Of a DNA stretch of 64,000 nucleotides, positions 26,030 to 33,772 are shown piece after piece. Location: assembly GCF_017355935.1 (NCBI RefSeq), contig NZ_JAFIQT010000002.1:248001-312000 (forward strand), given 5' to 3'. The notes under the pieces are model-generated. The model saw only the letters and a program-made list of their open reading frames with translations, made no database searches and had not been told where the DNA came from. Numbering within the stretch: the stretch's first letter is position 1; each line of letters starts with the position of its first letter. A program made the position numbers and the translations under genes. This DNA is from Telluribacter humicola. Lineage in GTDB: Bacteria > Bacteroidota > Bacteroidia > Cytophagales > Spirosomataceae.

Positions 26030-26470
26030 TCAGAAAAGGCTGAATGGATTGCGGGGGCAGAAAAAATGATTCTCCTTCAGGAAGGGACTTTCAAGTACCC
26101 AGGTCAGGGTTTTGGTCAGTTCCCGGATCGAGGTAGGCTTCACTACATAGCCAATGGAACCCAGCTTTTTAGTTTCGGCTACAAAACCTTCATCCTCAAA
26201 GGTTGACAGGATAATGATCGGTACGTGGTCCAGCCGGTCTATCTTTCTTAGTTCAACGAGCGTCTGCTTTCCATTCAGACCCGGCATATCCATATCCAGG
26301 AATATGATATCGGGAATAAAGTCGGGATCGTTGCGAAGTTTTTCGACTGCAGCTGCCCCACTAGTTACAGCTACGCAATCTATATGCGGGTTTGTCTGTA
26401 TCATGGCTATGGTGAAGATCTCGTGATCTTCCTCATCATCATCAATTAGTAGACAAAGGCCGTTTTTCAT
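26030..26470 (-). CDS. Stand-alone response regulator receiver protein (RR4)
   Basis: 146-residue receiver domain. DDD (10-12), phospho-acceptor Asp59 in FLDMDMP, LSTF in place of the usual [ST]-containing strand, and Lys in YVVKP. The start ATG 26470 gives MKNGLCLLIDDD, in line with RR2; the longer frame is rejected. The C-terminal tail is aromatic (HFFCPRNPFSLF). A TACTTTTG box lies about 50 bases upstream. Confidence 0.92.
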   Translation of the reverse strand: MKNGLCLLIDDDEEDHEIFTIAMIQTNPHIDCVAVTSGAAAVEKLRNDPDFIPDIIFLDMDMPGLNGKQTLVELRKIDRLDHVPIIILSTFEDEGFVAETKKLGSIGYVVKPTSIRELTKTLTWVLESPFLKENHFFCPRNPFSLF

Positions 26471-26832
26471 TCTATTAGTAAAGGAGTAATGATCATGGAT
26501 ATACTGGTATATAGTAACCAAAAGTATACAAAGATTGTGCGCAAAAATTAAAACAAATTTAGAAAATGTGAAAATGATTTTAGTCATGTGCACGGTGGGT
26601 GTCTGAGTCCTAGTACACTAGGGTCAGTTCAAAGGGAGTAAGTTTGTGGGCGGGAAGAGATGACACACAGAAAAGAGGAGATCTTCCATCCGGTGGAAGA
26701 TCTCCTCTTTCAGAGCAATGGGGTTATTGGATATGCCCCCTTGTTATTACTAATCGGCAGTAGATGTACTACTCCATCAGGATTACCTACGTATGTAAAG
26801 TATGTTATGATTGTATGGAAGAACTAAGGGTA
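26471..26832. other. Spacer between RR4 and small-family copy B
   Basis: About 360 bases. It contains a minus-strand -7 box for RR4 (TACTTTTG at 26519-26526), a 14-base near-palindrome CCTAGTACACTAGG at 26609-26622, and the terminator at 26672-26710. No further gene was found. Confidence 0.45.
26672..26710 (-). terminator. Terminator downstream of small-family copy B
   Basis: Perfect 17-bp inverted repeat with a 5-base loop, about 120 bases after the copy B stop. Confidence 0.8.
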
Positions 26833-27063
26833 TTACTCCAGCTTCAGCAGGAAACCCAGTTCTTCGAGCTGATCGACGATCAGGCGGTCGTCCCGTTCAT
26901 CAAGGTGCTCACCGTAAAACAGATATACCCGAAGCGACAGGGATTCCAGATACTTTTCCCATTGGCGATTAGCATCATAGAACGTCGAGTTCTTCAAGTC
27001 TTTAAGGACATCCAGTGTAGACGTGCCCGATATGATCTTTCCATTTGCAGTTAGGTATCTCAT
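26833..27063 (-). CDS. Small protein of the unrecognised paralogous family (copy B)
   Basis: 76-residue protein, most similar to copy C. The N-terminus MRYLTANGKIISG and the helix LDVLKDLKNSTFYDA match MRYLTAHGTILTG and WDILEELKNSSPSDA of copy C, and the C-terminal LEELGFLLKLE matches LEEAGLLLRIE. The frame extends six codons to an ATG at 27081; the shorter start is chosen by alignment with copies A, C and D. No signal peptide or membrane helix. Function unknown. Confidence 0.72.
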   Translation of the reverse strand: MRYLTANGKIISGTSTLDVLKDLKNSTFYDANRQWEKYLESLSLRVYLFYGEHLDERDDRLIVDQLEELGFLLKLE

Positions 27064-27165
27064 CTTCGCTACAACTTTCATTACTACTAACTAACAATCT
27101 TGTATGTAACCGCTGTTGAGTGTTAATGTTAGAAAATAATTAGAAAATTTCCTATAAAAAATAAA

Positions 27166-27196
27166 ATTCCCCCGCCAGCAACTCTGACGAGGGAAT
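27166..27196 (-). terminator. Terminator of small-family copy C
   Basis: Imperfect hairpin with G-T pairs on the minus strand (ATTCCCTCGTCAG pairing with CTGGCGGGGGAAT), followed by TTTTATTTTTT, 40 bases after the copy C stop. Confidence 0.6.
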
Positions 27197-27235
27197 CATT
27201 ACTCTATAAACCTTATACTCAAATCATTATTTGGA

Positions 27236-27466
27236 TTACTCGATTCTTAGCAGCAGGCCGGCTTCCTCCAGATGGCTTAGAATCTGGCGGTGGCAACACT
27301 CTTTGATCTCTTTGTCAAAGAACCACTGCACACGCATCATCAGATCCTCCATGAAGTGATCCATGTGAAGGTGCGCATCGCTGGGCGATGAGTTCTTTAG
27401 CTCTTCCAGAATATCCCAGTGAGAATACCCTGTGAGTATAGTTCCGTGTGCTGTTAAGTACCGCAT
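27236..27466 (-). CDS. Small protein of the unrecognised paralogous family (copy C)
   Basis: 76-residue protein beginning MRYLTAHGTILTG at ATG 27466. Compared with copy B it keeps the N-terminal hairpin, the DILEELKNSS helix and the C-terminal LEEAGLLLRIE, while the central part has changed to MMRVQWFFDKE. It has adjacent cysteines (ECCHRQ) not found in the others. It lies 172 bases from copy B and 162 from copy D on the same strand, with separate leaders, so tandem duplication is likely. Confidence 0.72.
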   Translation of the reverse strand: MRYLTAHGTILTGYSHWDILEELKNSSPSDAHLHMDHFMEDLMMRVQWFFDKEIKECCHRQILSHLEEAGLLLRIE

Positions 27467-27628
27467 CTGTCTCTGCCTTAGTCTCTCACAGCACTAACAC
27501 TACCTGCTTAAATATGTTTAAAAAAATCTTTGATTAATTCAGTCCCGACGGACCTAGAACATAGGAAGGGCAGGGGGATAGCCAGTAAAAGGTTCGCTAC
27601 TTGTTCAGGAAAGCTTAAACAGACGCTA

Positions 27629-27853
27629 CTAGTTGATTTTAAGTAGGTAAGCCTGGTCAAGGAGTTGCTCAAGGACTTCGTCCGGGTCCCGGGTAGTAAT
27701 GCTGATTTGGTAGTGGGTATTGAGGTGACAGGCGAAACGGTCCAGAAAGACCTTCATTTCGGCTCCGTAGCAGAAGTCGTTCCTTATTTGTAACAGGACT
27801 TCGGTAGGCGTATTTCCTTCAAATACAGTTCCGGTCAACGAAACGAATTTCAT
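27629..27853 (-). CDS. Small protein of the unrecognised paralogous family (copy D)
   Basis: 74-residue protein and the most diverged family member. MKFVSLTGTVFEGNTPTEVLLQIRND corresponds to the N-terminal hairpin and first helix of the other copies, and the tail LLDQAYLLKIN to their L-E-E-x-G-L-L-L-R-I-E. A minus-strand TATATTTG box at 27879-27886 gives a promoter 26 bases before the start. Function unknown. Confidence 0.68.
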   Translation of the reverse strand: MKFVSLTGTVFEGNTPTEVLLQIRNDFCYGAEMKVFLDRFACHLNTHYQISITTRDPDEVLEQLLDQAYLLKIN

Positions 27854-27878
27854 AGATCTGCATCAGTTTATCCTAAAA

Positions 27879-27886
27879 CAAATATA
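27879..27886 (-). promoter_or_regulatory. -7 box upstream of small-family copy D
   Basis: Minus-strand TATATTTG matches TAnnTTTG; no good -33 element at standard spacing. Confidence 0.35.
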
Positions 27887-28104
27887 TAAATTTTGTTTAA
27901 AGAATATTCCACAAAAAGCGTTATAAAAAAGATTATAATGAACTGGTGTCAAACCATTTTCCTGCCGACAGGTGAGAGAGTAATAACTGGTAGATCTGGA
28001 TAACAACTATCGGGGGCGGCATCAGAAACGCGGTTACAAGTGTAGGTTTGTCAGGATTTATATCGCATATTTGTATAATAATGTATTAATGACAGCTCTT
28101 AGTG

Positions 28105-28521
28105 ATGATTGATAATCTGCTTATAATAGAAGATGAAGAAGATACCATCAGTATCCTGAAGCGGCTAGTGTCTGCTAATCAATTTGCCAAGAATATTCAT
28201 GTGCTCAGGAACGGCAAAGAAGGTATTGATTACTTTGAGACATTGACTTTGGAAAAGAATACGAATGCCCCGGATCTGGTGCTGCTTGACATACACATGC
28301 CTCAAATGAATGGCTGGGACTTTCTGGAGTGGTTTACGATACGTCATAAGCAGGAGTTTCCCAATACCAGCGTTTGTATGATCACGGTATCTGATGACCC
28401 TAAGTACCAGCAGCAGGCTTCGCGCTACTCCTGCGTAGTGGAGTTGATACAGAAACCATTATCGAGGAACCACCTGTCTTATCTCCGACAGTTTCAGGTA
28501 CACCGAAAGCGCTTGTACTAG
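28105..28521 (+). CDS. Stand-alone response regulator receiver protein (RR5)
   Basis: 138-residue receiver domain. EDEED pocket (9-13), phospho-acceptor Asp62 in LLDIHMP, ITVS and Lys in IQKP are present. It groups with RR1: both put NGWDFLEWF or DGWQFLDEY after the active-site loop, and a shared F-P-N/H-T-x-I/V-C-I/M strand follows. ATG at 28105 is used rather than the GTG just before. It is followed by a terminator and then the PAS protein on the same strand. Confidence 0.92.
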   Translation: MIDNLLIIEDEEDTISILKRLVSANQFAKNIHVLRNGKEGIDYFETLTLEKNTNAPDLVLLDIHMPQMNGWDFLEWFTIRHKQEFPNTSVCMITVSDDPKYQQQASRYSCVVELIQKPLSRNHLSYLRQFQVHRKRLY

Positions 28522-28539
28522 CAGCGAAATAATTTTGTG

Positions 28540-28566
28540 AAGGGGCAGAGCTAACACCTGCCCCTT
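28540..28566 (+). terminator. Terminator of RR5
   Basis: AAGGGGCAG pairs with CTGCCCCTT around a 9-base loop, followed by TTC; 18 bases after the RR5 stop. Confidence 0.75.
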
Positions 28567-28796
28567 TTCTATACTTGACCTGAGGGGCTACTGCTCATCG
28601 TTTGGCTGATGCGAAAACGGCATATTAACTCAGGGACTCTGCCCACTGAATAAAAAATTCTTTGAAAGGACAGGGTAGATCGATACTAGTGGCTAATTAT
28701 ACTAGTACCCAGGCACCCGGATACGATCATACGGAAGAATTTATCTATACACCACAGTTCATGGCTTTAGCCACACCTTTGAAGAGTTTGCATAGG

Positions 28797-28804
28797 TAAA
28801 TTTG
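28797..28804 (+). promoter_or_regulatory. -7 box of the multi-PAS gene
   Basis: TAAATTTG ends 12 bases before ATG 28817, so the leader would be only about 5-7 bases. Confidence 0.45.
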
Positions 28805-28816
28805 TAATTGTTTTTC

Positions 28817-31156
28817 ATGCATCGGATTCCTTTAAGAACCTCACTTATCTACTTTATAGTAGGGACGACCGGGATAGTGGCCACGGATTTACTGCTTCAT
28901 TATGTGTTTCAGATTGATCGGGGACTTACGGTTGCTATTGCCAAAGGGTTGCTGTTTGTTGCGGTTTCTTCTCTGATGCTGTACCTGATGATCAGGAAAA
29001 ACTACCGGAAGCTGAGGCGGTCGGAAAAGCAGTACCGGGCCTTGTTTGAGAATAATCCCTCCCCCACCTGGATATACAAGCTAGCTGATCAGCGGTTTCT
29101 GGCGGTCAATGAGGCGGCTGTGCAGAAGTACGGGTACAGCCGGGATGAGTTCCTGAGCATGACTTGCCTGGAGTTAAGGCCTCAGGAGGATGTGGAGCGG
29201 TTTCTGAATTTCGTGGGTACATTTCATGATGAGTACCAGACGGCGGGTACATGGAGGCACCGCCTTAATAACGGAGAGATTATCTACGTGACCATCAACA
29301 CCTACCCGGTTGACTTTAACGGTGAAGAAGCCGCGCTGGTGATAGCTGAGGATATAACCAAAAGATTAAAAACGGAACAGGAGGCAGAGCAAAAAAGCAA
29401 AAAGCTGGAAGAGTTGAATGAAAAGCTTCTTGAAAAGAGAGAAAGGCTGAGATATGTACAGAAGCTAGCCAAGGTAGCCGGCTGGGAGTATTACCCGGAT
29501 GAGGATCGTCTGGTGGGGGCGGATGAGATACTGGGGCTGTTTTCTGCTGAAGACAAAGGCTCGCCTACGTATGCGGAGTTGTTTGAAGCTATCATACCCG
29601 AAGACCTGCCCAAGGTACTACGGGCTAACAAGCAACTACTGCGAACCGGGCAGAAGACGGAGGTATCATACCGGATCAGGTGGAATGAGCAGCTCCGGTA
29701 CCTGCGGCAGGTGGGCGAAGCCGACCTGCTGGACGGGGTACGCATACTGAGGGGTATGGTACAGGACGTCACTGCCATGAAAAATATGGAGAAGGAGCGT
29801 GACCAGGCCGGAAGTACCCTGAGCCGAACGCTGGATAGTATTACGGACGGAGTCATAGAACTGGACAGATCCTGGCGGGTGACTCGTGTCAACAAGGCCT
29901 TCGAAAAACTTCTGGAGATAGAGGCCGGTAAAGTGGTAGGCCTGGCTGTATTGGATGTATTCCCGGATGCAGTATCGCTGAAGTCCTTTCCGGAGTATAC
30001 CAATGTTATGGAGAAGGGCAGCGTGAGCCGGTTTGAAGAGTACTACGCTAGCCGGGAGCAATGGTTCTTTGTAACGGCAATACCCACGCAGGAAGGCATA
30101 GCGGTATATTTTAAGGATATAACGGAGCATAAAAGGAACGAAGAGCAGGTGCGTATATGGTTACACCGTTACGAGTCGGTGGCCAAAGCAACCAGTGAGG
30201 CCATTTTTGATTTTGATCTGAAGACCATGATGCTGATCTGGAACCAGGGGCTGGAGCGGATATACGGCTACGGGCCGGAATACCAGGAAACGCCACTGAG
30301 TTGGTGGGAGGAAAGAGTGCATCCGGAAGACCGGCAGAGGGCTAGTGAAAGTCTGGATAAAGGCATCAGGAATGGGTCCACTTTCTGGAGTGAACAGTAC
30401 CGGTTCAGATGTGCCGATGGGACTTATAAATACGTAGAGGATAGTGGCCACATTATTTTTGATAGTAATCAGGAAGCCGTACAGATGATAGGCTCTCTGC
30501 GGGATATTGATGAGCTTATTAAGGCTAACGCGGAGAATAAACGACTGGCCGAAATAATCACCAAGGTGAATAATGTGATCGTGATTACGGATGTGGAAGG
30601 GAAGATCAGCTACATTAACCCACGATTTACGGAAGTGACCGGCTATACCTTCGAGGAGGTAGCTGGCCGGAAGCCGGGTGAGGTACTGCAGGGCGCTGAA
30701 TCAGACCCGCAGACGGTAAGGCACATGGGCGAAGCGATCCGTGCCCGGCAATTCTTCTCGGTCGAGATCATCAACTACACCCGGGAGGGGCGTAAGTACT
30801 GGATGCAGATCGACTGCACTCCTATCTACGACGACTTTGGCAACCACCAGGGCTTCATAGCCATCCAGAATGACGTGACTGAGCGGAAAGAGAGAGAGGT
30901 ATTACTACAGGAACACGTAAGGATACTCAAAGAAATATCCTGGCTGAACTCCCACGAGATCCGACGCCCCGTTACGGAGATCATGGGACTGATGTACCTG
31001 ATCAAAGACTCCGATAGCGAATTAGAAAAAGTTGAATTATATGGGCTGGTCAATGAAGCTGCTCATAACCTGGATCGGATCGTGCGGGAGGTAGCCATGA
31101 AAGCATACTCCCTGTACGGTGAGAAGAGTCTTGGTAGTACAGATAAGTTATTCTGA
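28817..31156 (+). CDS. Membrane multi-PAS sensor with kinase dimerisation segment but no ATPase domain
   Basis: 779 residues. Two N-terminal hydrophobic helices (about 7-30 and 37-59) are followed by a short linker and about five PAS/PAC units. Entry points are visible at YRALFENNPSP, YVQKLAKVAGWEYY, LDSITDGVIELD, YESVAKATSEAIFDFD and ITKVNNVIVITDVEG. The C-terminus has a HisKA-like helix with a candidate phospho-His in LNSHEIRRPVTEIMGL and ends 70 residues later. There are no N, G1 or G2 boxes of a HATPase domain before TGA at 31156, and a strong terminator follows at once. It may signal through another kinase or through the nearby receiver proteins. Confidence 0.88.
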   Translation: MHRIPLRTSLIYFIVGTTGIVATDLLLHYVFQIDRGLTVAIAKGLLFVAVSSLMLYLMIRKNYRKLRRSEKQYRALFENNPSPTWIYKLADQRFLAVNEAAVQKYGYSRDEFLSMTCLELRPQEDVERFLNFVGTFHDEYQTAGTWRHRLNNGEIIYVTINTYPVDFNGEEAALVIAEDITKRLKTEQEAEQKSKKLEELNEKLLEKRERLRYVQKLAKVAGWEYYPDEDRLVGADEILGLFSAEDKGSPTYAELFEAIIPEDLPKVLRANKQLLRTGQKTEVSYRIRWNEQLRYLRQVGEADLLDGVRILRGMVQDVTAMKNMEKERDQAGSTLSRTLDSITDGVIELDRSWRVTRVNKAFEKLLEIEAGKVVGLAVLDVFPDAVSLKSFPEYTNVMEKGSVSRFEEYYASREQWFFVTAIPTQEGIAVYFKDITEHKRNEEQVRIWLHRYESVAKATSEAIFDFDLKTMMLIWNQGLERIYGYGPEYQETPLSWWEERVHPEDRQRASESLDKGIRNGSTFWSEQYRFRCADGTYKYVEDSGHIIFDSNQEAVQMIGSLRDIDELIKANAENKRLAEIITKVNNVIVITDVEGKISYINPRFTEVTGYTFEEVAGRKPGEVLQGAESDPQTVRHMGEAIRARQFFSVEIINYTREGRKYWMQIDCTPIYDDFGNHQGFIAIQNDVTERKEREVLLQEHVRILKEISWLNSHEIRRPVTEIMGLMYLIKDSDSELEKVELYGLVNEAAHNLDRIVREVAMKAYSLYGEKSLGSTDKLF

Positions 31157-31177
31157 GACTCGCTTCCTGAGAGGCGA

Positions 31178-31224
31178 CCAACGAAAAGAGTCCGAAGCTA
31201 CTGGCTTCGGACTCTTTTCGTTGG
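31178..31224. terminator. Bidirectional terminator
   Basis: Perfect 21-bp inverted repeat (31178-31198 / 31204-31224), 5-base loop, between the PAS gene and the convergent csbD-like gene. Confidence 0.9.
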
Positions 31225-31246
31225 TATATATACAGTACTCTATACT

Positions 31247-31426
31247 CTATGATAATTCGCGGTGTATCTGGTCTTTCGACTTACCTACTTTCTGCTGGAT
31301 CTTACCCCACATTTCATCTTCTTTACCTTCTGCGTAGGTCAGATCATCATCGGTCAATTCACCGTATTTCTGCTTTAACTTACCTTTCATTTCGTTCCAG
31401 TTACCTTTTGTTCTTTGCTCGTTCAT
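31247..31426 (-). CDS. CsbD family stress protein
   Basis: 59-residue hydrophilic protein that falls below common length cut-offs. It reads [19 protein letters not shown], then [19 protein letters not shown] and [15 protein letters not shown], the standard CsbD pattern of W-N-x-x-K-G-K-x-K and L-T-D-D-D-L. CsbD proteins are general-stress proteins of unknown mechanism. A palindrome 33-59 bases upstream may be an operator. Confidence 0.9.
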   Translation of the reverse strand: MNEQRTKGNWNEMKGKLKQKYGELTDDDLTYAEGKEDEMWGKIQQKVGKSKDQIHRELS

Positions 31427-31458
31427 GGCTTATATCGTTTTAGTGAATAATCTATTTC

Positions 31459-31485
31459 CTTTACTAATTACTATATATAGTAAAG
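31459..31485 (-). promoter_or_regulatory. Inverted repeat upstream of csbD-like gene
   Basis: CTTTACTA and TAGTAAAG form an 8-bp inverted repeat with an 11-base AT centre, 33-59 bases before the start codon. It could be an operator; the binding protein is unknown. Confidence 0.4.
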
Positions 31486-31655
31486 AAACCATTCCAGACA
31501 GTTAAAACACAAAAATGAGCTAATTTAGGCGGTTTGTGGGTAATCTGATTCACGGTAATGTGCAATCAGGTCACAGTTTGAAGAGGTTAGTTAAATTATG
31601 TCTGAATCTAATTTTGAGGTTACTGATGTAGAAGATCTAGCTTGGATGTGTCTGT

Positions 31656-32804
31656 TTATACCTTCACAAAGATTTTGCTTCGATATAAAAAGTACAAAAA
31701 TAGCCACACCAGTGCCAGCGCCCCCAGGGCGTTGGCTACCTCGTGCCAGGGTTCGGCCAGATGCTTATAGAGTCCTTCAAACAAGAGACTGGAGGATTTG
31801 CCGAAATCAATAAAGCGATAGGCCAGGTAGATGGCGAGCGAATTCATGCCAATGACCCTGAAAAAGAACGCCCAGCGGGTATACCCCTGCACATCTATAA
31901 CCCAGTAGAAGGCTGCCAGAAACAGGAAAGCCATGCCTCCCGTGAGGAGTATAAAGGAACTGGACCATAGGTGCTTATTAATGGGTAGGTGAAGGTTCCA
32001 CAGCAGTCCGAGCGCGACACCACCCACTCCGAATAGCACCAGCCTTTTCAGTATAGTAGTAGAGCCGGTACCCATACGTAGAGAGTCACCGGCTACAGAA
32101 CCCAAAATAGTCAGACAAAAAGCGGGTAGTTGGGTACTTAGCGCCAGCTCGTCGTAGGTATGCTGCAGAAGGCGCCCCGGCATGATGTGCCGGTCAAGCC
32201 AGCCGATGAGGTTGCCTTCAAAGCTGAGGTCGCCGGCGCCGTAGCCGGGCACCGGTATTAAAAACAAGGCTGCGTAGTAGGTAAGCAGGATACCAGCCAC
32301 CACCAACAGGCGCTGCTGGAGTGAAATGTTGAGATAAAGAAGCGTAGTAAAAAAAGTAGCCATACCTATGCGGCCCAGTACGCTACCGTAGCGGATACCC
32401 GCCGGATTAAACGGATCAACGGGCGCATTCTTATAGAGAATACCCAGGCAAATCAGGATCAGCATCCGCTTCGCGACCTTGCTGAATAGGGTATTTTTGG
32501 AAAGACCCCGTGCCACTCCACTGCTAAGGCTGTACGACAGAGACACGCCCGCCATGAACAGAAACAGCGGAAAGATAAAATCATAAAATGAGAAACCGTG
32601 CCAGGCCGGATGCTCAAACTGTCCGGCCAGGGTATCGACCCAGCCCCAGCCGGTCTTGCCGTGAAGCAGGGAGATAAACGCGCCCCCGCCGGCAATCATG
32701 AGCATGTCGAAGCCCCGGAGCGCATCGAGTGACTGGAGCCGGGCGGGCCTGGTGCTTATAACCGGCTCCTGGGCAGGTGGTACAGGGGTGGTAACGGTAT
32801 GCAT
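31656..32804 (-). CDS. HGSNAT-like membrane acyltransferase (DUF5009/DUF1624 group)
   Basis: 382-residue membrane protein with about ten helices. The N-terminal SLDALRGFDMLMI, the conserved WHGFSFYDFIFPLFLFMAG, and the late RVIGMNSLAIYLAYRF belong to the heparan-alpha-glucosaminide N-acetyltransferase-like family seen in Bacteroidota polysaccharide regions. It may acetylate glucosamine-type sugars across the membrane, but the substrate is not established in bacteria. Basic, proline-rich first 20 residues are cytoplasmic. Confidence 0.88.
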   Translation of the reverse strand: MHTVTTPVPPAQEPVISTRPARLQSLDALRGFDMLMIAGGGAFISLLHGKTGWGWVDTLAGQFEHPAWHGFSFYDFIFPLFLFMAGVSLSYSLSSGVARGLSKNTLFSKVAKRMLILICLGILYKNAPVDPFNPAGIRYGSVLGRIGMATFFTTLLYLNISLQQRLLVVAGILLTYYAALFLIPVPGYGAGDLSFEGNLIGWLDRHIMPGRLLQHTYDELALSTQLPAFCLTILGSVAGDSLRMGTGSTTILKRLVLFGVGGVALGLLWNLHLPINKHLWSSSFILLTGGMAFLFLAAFYWVIDVQGYTRWAFFFRVIGMNSLAIYLAYRFIDFGKSSSLLFEGLYKHLAEPWHEVANALGALALVWLFLYFLYRSKIFVKV

Positions 32805-32932
32805 AGGTCAGGGTAGGGGTTGTACTGGGAACAATATCTTACTATACCTACTAAAAGCGCTGACATTCATACTACTACCTGATAGCAGTGCTCTTAATCG
32901 CTGAGCAATGGGACAGCTTTATAAAAAAGCCC

Positions 32933-32959
32933 CGAAGCAATGGCTACCAGGGCATTTTT
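32933..32959 (-). terminator. Possible weak terminator after LytTR gene
   Basis: AAAAAGCCC and GGGCATTTTT form a short imperfect hairpin 55-81 bases after the LytTR regulator stop. Confidence 0.35.
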
Positions 32960-33013
32960 ATCATTATCAGACTAATTCAGAATTCAGGAATTCATCATTC
33001 AGAATTTATATAA

Positions 33014-33772
33014 CTACTTATCCAGCCAACTTTTAAAAGGCGTTATTTTTTCTTTGCCAATGAAGACTTCAGGCTTGGGAGCCGGAGCCAGTTCCAGCTT
33101 GAGTTTACTCTGCGAGTACGTATGGATGTTTTTGATGCAGGAAAGGGACACCAGAAACTGGCGGTTGGCCCGGAAAAAATCATCCGGGTTGAGCATCGTG
33201 GTCAGCTTATCCAGGCTGTAGTCGATGGGGAGTCGCTGGCCATCCTGCGTAACCATGAATGTTACTTTTTCTTCGGAAAAGAAGTAGGCTACCTCGGCAA
33301 CCTCAATAGTCCGGATACGAGTACCTACTGTTACCATAAAGCGGGTCTTATACTCCGGCTTGTTCTGCCCGATGGCCATCAGGAGTGTATCCAGGTCGGC
33401 TTTGGAGAACTGACGCTTCATGGACTTGAACTTATCAATGGCCGCCGTAAGGCCCTCAAGGCTCACGGGCTTAAGCAGGTAATCAATGCTGTTGACCCGG
33501 AAGGCCCGGATCATGTACTCATCAAAGGCCGTCGTGAATATGATCGGTACCTGCAGGTTGATCTGATCGAAGATACGGAAGCAGAGGTCGTCCTCCAGGT
33601 GAATATCCATAAACACCAGGTCCAGTTCCTGAGCCCGGTTCTGCAGAAACTCTATCGCCTCCCTGACGGAAGGAATCTTATCAAGTACCTGAATGCCGGA
33701 ATCATAGCGGAGCAGCAGGCTTTCTAACCGCTCGGCGGTCAGGTCTTCATCTTCTATAATAAGTACGTTCAT
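33014..33772 (-). CDS. LytTR-family response regulator
   Basis: 252 residues: receiver domain (1-120) with EDED pocket, phospho-acceptor in FMDIHLE, FTTA and LLKP, followed by a LytTR DNA-binding domain (about 140-250) with GTRIRTIEVAEVAYFFSEEK and FFRANRQFLVSLSCIKNI. Members bind direct repeats upstream of promoters. Its ATG overlaps the stop of the PAS kinase gene by four bases, so the pair is one operon and the kinase is the likely phospho-donor. Confidence 0.95.
   Translation of the reverse strand: MNVLIIEDEDLTAERLESLLLRYDSGIQVLDKIPSVREAIEFLQNRAQELDLVFMDIHLEDDLCFRIFDQINLQVPIIFTTAFDEYMIRAFRVNSIDYLLKPVSLEGLTAAIDKFKSMKRQFSKADLDTLLMAIGQNKPEYKTRFMVTVGTRIRTIEVAEVAYFFSEEKVTFMVTQDGQRLPIDYSLDKLTTMLNPDDFFRANRQFLVSLSCIKNIHTYSQSKLKLELAPAPKPEVFIGKEKITPFKSWLDK

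Noticed and set aside
31598-31813. Plus-strand frame beginning MSESNFEVTDVEDLAW
   Set aside because: The second half runs antisense through the acyltransferase gene and no promoter or homologous pattern is visible.
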